Shown here piece after piece: positions 14,005 through 20,155 of a stretch of 20,155 nucleotides of DNA; position 1 is the stretch's first letter; every line of letters starts with the position of its first letter. This stretch comes from CAYFLR01 sp964343805. GTDB taxonomy: Bacteria > Bdellovibrionota_B > Oligoflexia > CAYFLR01. The DNA lies in NCBI GenBank assembly GCA_964343805.1, contig CAYFLR010000084.1:1-20155 (forward strand), read 5' to 3'. A program made the position numbers and the translations under genes. Below the pieces are notes generated by a model that worked only from the letters and a program-made list of their open reading frames with translations, was not told where the DNA came from and searched no databases.

Positions 14005-17000
14005 ATGAAAGCACAACGAGTGGTTCTATGGGGTGTTTTGTTGGTCTTAATGATGGGTCTAACTCATTGTAAGTCGAGGATCGATTTAGCCAAGGATCTT
14101 AACTACAAAACGGATTATAATCACTCGAGTATTAAAGAGGCCCTGAGTCAGCCTAGCGGGGATATTTTTAAAGGTGAATTTGATGAGCCGATGGCGGAGA
14201 TCAGAATTCCTGAGGTGGTACTGAGTGAAATCATTAAAAAGAAACTTCTCTCTGCCAAATCGGATCAGGATCGGCCTTTTATTAAGAAGTTGGAAAGTTT
14301 AAAGCTATCACCCTTCGATCAGAGTATCACCATAAAAGGGGAGTTTGAAGTCCCCTCCCATTTGATTCCTTTTTTTGATAGTAAACTCGATTCTGAGTTG
14401 ACTGAACCGAGTTATAGTTTTCAAATCACTCTCATCCCATCTGTACGAGTATTGGAAGATCATAATTTTTTGAGTATTAAATGTAAATCCTTTCAATTTG
14501 CCGGAGTGGAATTGATTGAACTTTTTCCTCTGGTGTCTCAATTTATCGTGACCGCTTTGGCACATAGTGAATTAGGGGATGTGGTGCGAAATAAAACCGG
14601 GGAGTTGGATCAGAAGGTCTCCGGTTCCAAGATCTCTCTTCGTTTGCATGAATATTATGAAAATAAAAACATCGAAATATTGGAAGAATTGAAAACTATA
14701 CGTATTGAGTTGGAGCCAAGTAAGATTATCCAGTTTGCTGGATATGAAGGATTACCCATGACCAATCAGTTTTTAAAATCACTTCGCTTTTGGAGCTTCT
14801 TGCCTATGAACTTGCAAGGGTCTCCTCTGCAAATATTTTATATCGCAGTCGGCATGGGACGACCTTCTAGTAAATGGGTCTCTTCCCTTCAAACTAAGAT
14901 AAACAAGCAGGTGGATCAGTTAATGGGTGATATGCAAGATGAACTTGCTGAGCTGACTAACTTCTCTGAAATAGAAAAATCATTGAAGGAGCAATTAGAA
15001 CAAAGATTAGCCGACTTTAATATTAAAAACCTGACCGGACATGAACAAGGAGAATCCGCCGATTTTCTTATTTATCTCATGCAAGAAATAAGAAAAAGAT
15101 TAAGTGATCAAAATTCCCTCTTTTTACCGTCACCTCGCACTGAGTATAAAAAGCTGATGGAGGAAATAGATGTAAAACTAACGCTTTTTAGTGAAACAAT
15201 AAATACTCGAAGAAGGGTGGAAGAAGAGTCTTTAAAAGGTGCTAATGACAATCAAAATCCCTGGCCTATGTTGATTCAACAGGTGAGTCAGCGCTCTTTA
15301 TCTCAATTAGTGAGACAGCTTCGGGACATTAAAGTAGAAGGAAAATATCTCTTTCGTGATTTAGATTTAACACTCAATCCCGCTTTACCGGGGATCAAAG
15401 TTCATGGTCGTCTGCATATCGATTTAAACGATGTGCTGCCAAGTCATTTAAAACGCAATGATGGCAACCCCTTTTCTATGCACGAGCATCTTATGGGTGA
15501 CAGTGTGCCCTTCTCGCTAACCATGATGATTCATTACCTCCCGGGCGGCTGGCTGCGTTTTGAATTAAAAGAGGGAGATTTATTTGATAAGGAACAAAAG
15601 ATCAGCTTTAAAAAATATGATCCTGCCGGTCATTTTTTACTCAAAATTATGCAACTGGGCGTCACCAAGTCTCTTTTAAAATACACTTTCTCTCTACCTA
15701 CCAATAAAGAGGCAGAACGGATTCAAAAGCAGAAAGAAAATCATATTGCTGATATTAAAAATAAGCTGTTAGAAATGGTGAGAGTTGAGAATCATAAGCT
15801 CAATCAAGCTACTATCGGTCATAAAATACTCTACCTACTCCTTAAAAATAATAGTTATAACAATGTGTATGATGTCCCTATCAAAACTCAAAAGTCCATC
15901 AAACATAAACTCTCTGAATTTATTAAATACGAAGAGGGAGCTATACTTACCAAAATAGATCCTTCCATATTTGCTCCTACTTTTTTCACGGAAGATAAAG
16001 ATATTCAGATTTGGAATTTGGGTGCCCATCATTCTCCTAACTTAAAAACCAATTTTTTAGAATTGGCCATGGGAAGTGGTCCTAGATCTCAAACCTTCTT
16101 CGATTATCTGTTGAAGAGTCGAAATGTGAATCGGGCAGCATCCAATGATCCACCTCCTGAAAGCCCTTTATTACCAACAGATAATCACTCTTCCGGTAAA
16201 ATCGATTTGCGGACCTTTTTAGGGGTAGAGAATGTCAATTCGCTTATCAGTATTATTGTTAAGGACCTACAGGAAAAAACCGATAAAGCGGTAGAAGAAC
16301 AAATGACTAAGCCCGAAGAGCAACGTCATGTGAGAGTTAACAGCCTCTCTTTAGTTCCCAGGGCAGATGGGGCTCTCGTTCTAAAAGGGGTCATTTCTCT
16401 TATCGAAAAGGTGAAACGTGAAATTTATAATCCCAAAAGATGGTTCAGTACTAAGTACTACCGCACCACAGATACCATAACCATTCAGTTCGATATGTTT
16501 ATGAGAAGAGTTCCGGTGGCTGATTTACTTAAAAATAAAATCGATTTACGACCCAATGAGGTCCTATTTGGCGATGAAGCTTTGGTGATGGACCTTTCTC
16601 GCAGTGTAATTAAAACCGGCAAATACAAAGTACTATTAAAAATCATTAAAGTGCTGGATATTGCCACTTTGAAAATGTTGTCGTTAAAAGATTTGGTAAA
16701 GAATATTGCGTTCAAAACTTTTGCCTCCACCCTCGATGATAAGGAAAATGAAGGAAATACCGTAGTGGGTGATTTTCGTTTGAATCGTATTATGAAAGTC
16801 CTTTTAATAGATGAAGAACTCATAATCATTATTAACCCTAAACTCTTAACTCGTCATATGGAAGTAGCCCCCACCGGTGGAAAAGAGGGGGTATTTATCT
16901 ATCCCGATTGGGGATTAGTACAGATGGATTACTCAACAAGATTAGGGCTAACCAACATTGATCAAATCCGATTATCAGAAATCATAAATCAAATGGAACA

Positions 17001-17484
17001 ACTTTTCCGTCCTTTAAAAGAGGGAAAAACCACTGCGAGGGAAATCTTGACCAAAGACCATATCTGGCAAAGTCTTTTTATCTCAGAAAGTGCTGGAAAA
17101 CCTAGCCTCCATCGGCAGTGGCTGGAGGTATTTAATCATTATCCAGAGATTAAATCAGAAAAAGTGACCGAGTGTGGGCTTGAGTTGATGATGTTTGCAT
17201 CAACCGCTTATGTTTTTTCAGAACAGGTTGCCTTACTAGAAAAACACTTTGCCAAAGAGGAAATAAAAGATGAGCAATTAATTCTAAGAATGCAAGAATT
17301 CACTGCTATGAAAGCTCGAATCCATAAAGAGGTGATCCATCCTCTAAAGATTCGCTTTGCGGGTAGTTTTGCGAAAAAGAATGAGCATATTGTGAATCGA
17401 ACTCCCACCGATTGGAATTATCTCTTTTACAAAGATGCCTACTTTGCTATGCAGCTATATAAAGTTTTGACTGGTAAACTGTAA
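14005..17484 (+). CDS. Giant lipoprotein of unknown function, possible lipid-transfer-like repeats
   Basis: A 1159-residue lipoprotein from the ATG at 14005. An in-frame ATG at 13969 is rejected because a TATAAT box overlaps it and AAAGG precedes 14005. The signal peptide ends in GLTHC (Cys 22), with His before the Cys. Three stretches share a pattern, a Leu-rich strand, Pro, four to five residues, strand, Gly, strand: near residue 98 (LKLSPFDQSITIKGEF), near 453 (LDLTLNPALPGIKVHGRL) and near 782 (LSLVPRADGALVLKGVI). Amphipathic helical segments lie between them. This alternation recalls AsmA-like or lipid-transfer (TULIP-type) periplasmic proteins, but I see no diagnostic motif. After the signal region Cys is nearly absent. 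It heads an operon with the genes at 17513 and 18123. Confidence 0.72.
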   Translation: MKAQRVVLWGVLLVLMMGLTHCKSRIDLAKDLNYKTDYNHSSIKEALSQPSGDIFKGEFDEPMAEIRIPEVVLSEIIKKKLLSAKSDQDRPFIKKLESLKLSPFDQSITIKGEFEVPSHLIPFFDSKLDSELTEPSYSFQITLIPSVRVLEDHNFLSIKCKSFQFAGVELIELFPLVSQFIVTALAHSELGDVVRNKTGELDQKVSGSKISLRLHEYYENKNIEILEELKTIRIELEPSKIIQFAGYEGLPMTNQFLKSLRFWSFLPMNLQGSPLQIFYIAVGMGRPSSKWVSSLQTKINKQVDQLMGDMQDELAELTNFSEIEKSLKEQLEQRLADFNIKNLTGHEQGESADFLIYLMQEIRKRLSDQNSLFLPSPRTEYKKLMEEIDVKLTLFSETINTRRRVEEESLKGANDNQNPWPMLIQQVSQRSLSQLVRQLRDIKVEGKYLFRDLDLTLNPALPGIKVHGRLHIDLNDVLPSHLKRNDGNPFSMHEHLMGDSVPFSLTMMIHYLPGGWLRFELKEGDLFDKEQKISFKKYDPAGHFLLKIMQLGVTKSLLKYTFSLPTNKEAERIQKQKENHIADIKNKLLEMVRVENHKLNQATIGHKILYLLLKNNSYNNVYDVPIKTQKSIKHKLSEFIKYEEGAILTKIDPSIFAPTFFTEDKDIQIWNLGAHHSPNLKTNFLELAMGSGPRSQTFFDYLLKSRNVNRAASNDPPPESPLLPTDNHSSGKIDLRTFLGVENVNSLISIIVKDLQEKTDKAVEEQMTKPEEQRHVRVNSLSLVPRADGALVLKGVISLIEKVKREIYNPKRWFSTKYYRTTDTITIQFDMFMRRVPVADLLKNKIDLRPNEVLFGDEALVMDLSRSVIKTGKYKVLLKIIKVLDIATLKMLSLKDLVKNIAFKTFASTLDDKENEGNTVVGDFRLNRIMKVLLIDEELIIIINPKLLTRHMEVAPTGGKEGVFIYPDWGLVQMDYSTRLGLTNIDQIRLSEIINQMEQLFRPLKEGKTTAREILTKDHIWQSLFISESAGKPSLHRQWLEVFNHYPEIKSEKVTECGLELMMFASTAYVFSEQVALLEKHFAKEEIKDEQLILRMQEFTAMKARIHKEVIHPLKIRFAGSFAKKNEHIVNRTPTDWNYLFYKDAYFAMQLYKVLTGKL

Positions 17485-17512
17485 CTACTTTAGGGAAGGT
17501 ACGGAGCTAACG

Positions 17513-18121
17513 ATGATTCGATTTTTCTGGTTATTTATATTGACCCTCGGATGCAAAAGCACTGAACCTCATAGTCAAACCCAATCCTTAGTTCAAGACC
17601 CTGCTACCTATTATGATGGAGCCACCAGGGAGAGGGTAGAAGCGGCTAATTCAGAATTAACCATGGATGCTAATAAACCTAAGCCTGAGAAAAAGAAAAA
17701 AGAGTATCCAATTGTCAGTCTCTATCATAGTGATGATTGCTCTAACAGTCTCATTACTCGAATCACATGGAATACGGACTGCGAAAAGCTAGGAGAGTCT
17801 GTGTCTTTAAAAATATGGGGTATTGAGGTGAATGGGAATTGCTACAATGTAAACGACCAATCCTTTACCATAGGTTGTAAAAAATACCGTAAAATCCCGA
17901 AAGATCCCATTATCTTCTACTACTCTGATGACTGCTCCAGTTCGGAAGAGTATTTTTTAGAGAAAACCAGCACCTGTCAGCAAGCCCTGCAAGATATTTC
18001 GGCCGATCAAAAGATATGGGCAGTAAAATTGAATGGTGAGTGTCATAATATTGATGACACCAACTTTGTAGCCGCTTGTGAGCAGTGGCTGCAAATACTA
18101 GCCACTGAAAACGGTAACTAA
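17513..18121 (+). CDS. Lipoprotein with a tandem four-cysteine domain
   Basis: A 202-residue lipoprotein (LTLGC, Cys 14, standard lipobox). After a linker rich in Lys, Glu and Pro (to about residue 65) the protein contains the same ~58-residue domain twice, at residues 69-126 and 135-192. Each copy has four Cys (76, 90, 110, 122 and 141, 155, 177, 189) with nearly equal spacing (14, 20, 12 and 14, 22, 12). Each also has the shared words YxSDDCS, KIW, NGxC and a DxxF segment before the last Cys. The even number of Cys suggests two disulfides per domain outside the cytoplasm. GGAG precedes the ATG. It follows the giant lipoprotein gene by 28 bases and touches the kinase gene (one base apart). 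No known family recognised. Confidence 0.78.
   Translation: MIRFFWLFILTLGCKSTEPHSQTQSLVQDPATYYDGATRERVEAANSELTMDANKPKPEKKKKEYPIVSLYHSDDCSNSLITRITWNTDCEKLGESVSLKIWGIEVNGNCYNVNDQSFTIGCKKYRKIPKDPIIFYYSDDCSSSEEYFLEKTSTCQQALQDISADQKIWAVKLNGECHNIDDTNFVAACEQWLQILATENGN
17717..18088 (+). repeat. Tandem duplication inside the lipoprotein gene
   Basis: Two coding repeats, 17717-17890 and 17915-18088, encode the paired four-Cys domains. The similarity is clear in protein but weak in DNA, which points to an old duplication. Confidence 0.7.
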
Positions 18122-18122
18122 T

Positions 18123-19016
18123 ATGACTATTTTAGTTGCCGGGGTCACAAATGTTGAGACCACCCTTCAAATTGAGCGTTTCCCCTTAGAGTGGAACTCG
18201 GTGAATTACCCTTTTTTTGGTATTAACTCGACCGTTTCGGGAGTGGGCTTTAATTTAAGCAAGGCACTTAAAACACTAGGCAGTTCTGTTAAAATCCTGA
18301 CTCCTCTAGGTAATGATAGAGCAAAGGAGATCATTGTTACCGAATTGAATAGTTTAAATATTGAAAATTGTCTTTTCAAACCGACTCTAGGAAGCACCCC
18401 CCAATCAATCGTTATCTTTGATAATGAGGGAAAAAGGCAGATACATACTGATTTAAAAGACATCCAAGAACTCAAGTTAAATGAAGAAGGTCAAATATCA
18501 GCGCTGAATGATTGTTCTTTGCTAATGGCCTGTAATGTCAACTTTGTCAGACCGCTTCTTTCTAAAGCCAAAGAACGGGGGATTCTCATTGCTACTGATG
18601 TTCATGCTATAGAGAGTGTGGATGATGAATATAATAAACAGTTTTTAGCATCGGCTGATATTTTATTTTTAAGCAATGCTCATTTTGAAGGAAAAGAGGA
18701 TGGCTTTGTAAATCAAATTCTCGAAAAATATTCTCCCCAAGTAATTGTGATCGGAATGGGAGAGCGAGGCGCTCTCCTTTACGATGATCAGGAAAAACTA
18801 TTAAAAAAATATCCCATCGTGAAGACCAGACCCGTTGTCAATACTATTGGAGCAGGCGATGCACTATTTGCCTGTTTCATTCATTTTTATCACAAATCAA
18901 AAAATGCATCAGATGCTTTAGAAAAAGCGCTCTTATTTGCCTCATACAAAATAGGCGCCTCATCGGGTGCTGAAGGCTTTCTGTCTGAGAAAGAACTTTT
19001 GAACCTAAATAATTAA
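18123..19016 (+). CDS. PfkB-family (ribokinase-like) sugar or nucleoside kinase
   Basis: A 297-residue cytoplasmic kinase of normal family length. The N-terminal substrate motif is altered to SGVGFNLSKALKTLG (family usually GGxxxN), and the C-terminal PfkB signature NTIGAGDALFACF contains the anion hole GAGD with the catalytic Asp 246. The middle holds the lid and ATP-binding strands (TDVHAIESV, VIVIGMGERGALLY). Family members transfer phosphate from ATP to sugars such as ribose or fructose, or to nucleosides; this sequence does not let me name the substrate. The ATG follows the previous stop by one base and no strong Shine-Dalgarno is seen, so translation is probably coupled to the lipoprotein gene. 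That partnership is unusual, because the product is a metabolic enzyme placed after two envelope lipoproteins. Confidence 0.87.
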   Translation: MTILVAGVTNVETTLQIERFPLEWNSVNYPFFGINSTVSGVGFNLSKALKTLGSSVKILTPLGNDRAKEIIVTELNSLNIENCLFKPTLGSTPQSIVIFDNEGKRQIHTDLKDIQELKLNEEGQISALNDCSLLMACNVNFVRPLLSKAKERGILIATDVHAIESVDDEYNKQFLASADILFLSNAHFEGKEDGFVNQILEKYSPQVIVIGMGERGALLYDDQEKLLKKYPIVKTRPVVNTIGAGDALFACFIHFYHKSKNASDALEKALLFASYKIGASSGAEGFLSEKELLNLNN

Positions 19017-19046
19017 TATTTTTTAAACTCTCTTTATGTTTTTTCC

Positions 19047-19074
19047 TTGTGAATTCAATTCGAAATGATAGAAT
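19047..19074 (+). promoter_or_regulatory. Promoter of the ParA gene
   Basis: TTGTGA (19047-19052), 16 bases and TAGAAT (19069-19074) form a fair sigma70-type promoter, with transcription expected near 19081. A ribosome site AAGGGGG lies just before the ATG at 19123. The 106-base gap shows no clear terminator for the upstream kinase operon. Confidence 0.5.
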
Positions 19075-19122
19075 GCCAATTAATACCTTCATAAATAAAA
19101 ATTTTCATAGTAAGGGGGTCCC

Positions 19123-20052
19123 ATGAACGCCTTCAACTCAATGATTACTGCCAATGATGTGGCAGAGGCCCTGAAGTGCAAAGTCAAAACAGTTTATAAA
19201 AACATCAAAGCTCAAGGCATTCCAACTCAAACCATCGGTAATCGAGTTCACATGCCATCCGACTCTACACGGTCTTACTTTATGGATAAAGGGTATGTCT
19301 ATAAAAAACAAGTTATCTCCATTCAAATGCTGAAAGGAGGGGTGGGAAAAAGTACTACCGCCGCTAATGTGGCTATTAGAGCCAGTATGTATGGAGCAAA
19401 AGTTTTACTGATTGACCTCGATCAACAAGCTAACTTATCCTATCATTTTGGTCTTGAAAATACAGAAGGGTCTGTTTGGATTGATGTGGTAGAAGGCACT
19501 GCAGTGATTGCCGATTGTATCAAAGAGATAAATCCTAATCTCCATATTATTCCCTCAAATTTAAATAATTCTTTACTCGATAAGGTCATTAGTGATGGCA
19601 AAAGGAATATCCTGAAAGCTGTAAGTCAGTATTTAAAGCCCATTAAAGAAAACTATGACATGATCATTATCGACACAGCTCCTAATTTAAGTGCCACGAA
19701 TGCGGCAGCTGCTTTTGCCGCTGATTTAGTTATTCTACCAGTGAATCCTGATAAGTTTAGTGTGAGTGGTTTAGAAAAAACCATGGAAGAACTTGATGAT
19801 CTCGGTGAAGACTTTGATCGAACCATAAATACCAAAATTCTGTTTACACGTTTTGATGGCAGAGAGAGTTCTAGCAACCAATTACTTAAGCAGTGTTATG
19901 AGCACTTTGGGGATAAAATGCTCCGAAGTTTTGTAAGATCCTCTACCGAAATTAAAAATAGAATCAACACAGAGAAAACTATTTTTGATCGTAAATCAAC
20001 GGCCAAAGAGGACTACGATATCGTAACAAGAGAAATATTGGGATTAATGTAG
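19123..20052 (+). CDS. ParA-family ATPase with N-terminal DNA-binding segment
   Basis: A 309-residue ParA/MinD-type ATPase. Residues 6-60 (ITANDVAEALKCKVKTVYKNIKAQG onward) look like a helix-turn-helix of the MerR/excisionase kind, as in plasmid-type ParA proteins that bind and repress their own operator. The ATPase follows: deviant Walker A KGGVGKST at 71-78, the switch LLIDLDQQANLS near 98, and Walker B IIIDTAP with Asp 184. In this family ATP-bound dimers coat the nucleoid and move DNA or protein cargo together with a partner protein. The chromosomal housekeeping ParA normally lacks the extra N-terminal domain, so this is probably an additional copy, perhaps from a plasmid or integrated element, or an orphan with another cargo. 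The next gene starts 15 bases after the stop and may be the partner. Confidence 0.88.
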   Translation: MNAFNSMITANDVAEALKCKVKTVYKNIKAQGIPTQTIGNRVHMPSDSTRSYFMDKGYVYKKQVISIQMLKGGVGKSTTAANVAIRASMYGAKVLLIDLDQQANLSYHFGLENTEGSVWIDVVEGTAVIADCIKEINPNLHIIPSNLNNSLLDKVISDGKRNILKAVSQYLKPIKENYDMIIIDTAPNLSATNAAAAFAADLVILPVNPDKFSVSGLEKTMEELDDLGEDFDRTINTKILFTRFDGRESSSNQLLKQCYEHFGDKMLRSFVRSSTEIKNRINTEKTIFDRKSTAKEDYDIVTREILGLM

Positions 20053-20067
20053 CCTGGAGAAGAAACT

Positions 20068-20155
20068 ATGCCAGATTTTTATGAATTTAGTAAAGGTCAA
20101 AAAAAGACAAAGAAAAAGACGGTGAAAAGGCGCATTTGGAATGAACCCGATGTGA
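20068..20155 (+). CDS. Start of a basic protein, cut by the window edge
   Basis: The first 29 codons of a gene that continues past the window. A GGAG ribosome site lies in the short gap after the ParA stop, so the two are co-transcribed. The visible residues begin MPDFYEFSKGQ, followed by a dense Lys/Arg stretch of about 13 residues and IWNEPDV. A basic N-terminus after a ParA gene is what one expects of a partner that touches DNA or stimulates ParA (ParB-like proteins often do this with an N-terminal Lys/Arg segment), but the domain that would prove it lies outside the window. Confidence 0.6.
   Translation, partial: MPDFYEFSKGQKKTKKKTVKRRIWNEPDV

Overview
The window looks like a stretch of AT-rich bacterial chromosome, most likely from the Bdellovibrionota or a related predatory or deltaproteobacterial-type lineage. 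This placement is an inference. It rests on the many large secreted proteins and lipoproteins of unknown function, on lipoprotein signals with a polar residue just before the lipid-carrying cysteine (QNC, MQC, THC), and on a secreted M11-type metalloprotease. I see no rRNA, tRNA, CRISPR array or insertion sequence. Genes are tightly packed on both strands, and three convergent pairs end within 1 to 9 bases of each other.

Layout. 1-230: possible tail of an upstream gene, then the leader of the first complete gene. 231-2438 (+): lipoprotein with a papain/transglutaminase-like Cys-His-Asp set. 2441-2998 (-): small secreted Cys-rich protein whose cysteine pattern recalls animal stanniocalcin. 3097-3513 (+): small putative zinc-binding protein. 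3515-4369 (-): apparent fusion of a LETM1-like segment to a DUF1801 domain, with an internal start signal at the junction. 4441-6556 (-): two-gene ABC exporter of the YhaQP/NatAB type. 6736-10212 (+): very large acidic, Cys-rich lipoprotein closed by a clear terminator. 10331-11157 (+): MNT nucleotidyltransferase and HEPN protein, a MntA/HepT-type toxin-antitoxin pair. 11167-13248 (-): two-gene operon of a gametolysin-like metalloprotease and a secreted protein of unknown function. 13380-13847 (-): small lipoprotein. 14005-19016 (+): probable operon of a giant lipoprotein, a lipoprotein with an internal duplication and a PfkB-family sugar kinase. 19123-20155 (+): ParA-type ATPase with an N-terminal DNA-binding segment, followed by the start of a basic protein cut by the window edge.

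How the genes fit together. No single pathway runs through the window. The main theme is the cell envelope: five lipoproteins, three further exported proteins and an ABC exporter. Two small modules are separate: the MNT-HEPN pair, which should act as a self-contained toxin-antitoxin or defence unit, and the ParA pair at the right end, which should act in DNA or protein positioning. The least described objects are the stanniocalcin-like protein, the LETM1-DUF1801 fusion, the metalloprotease with a one-residue insertion in its zinc motif, the acidic/Cys-repeat lipoprotein and the duplicated four-cysteine domain.
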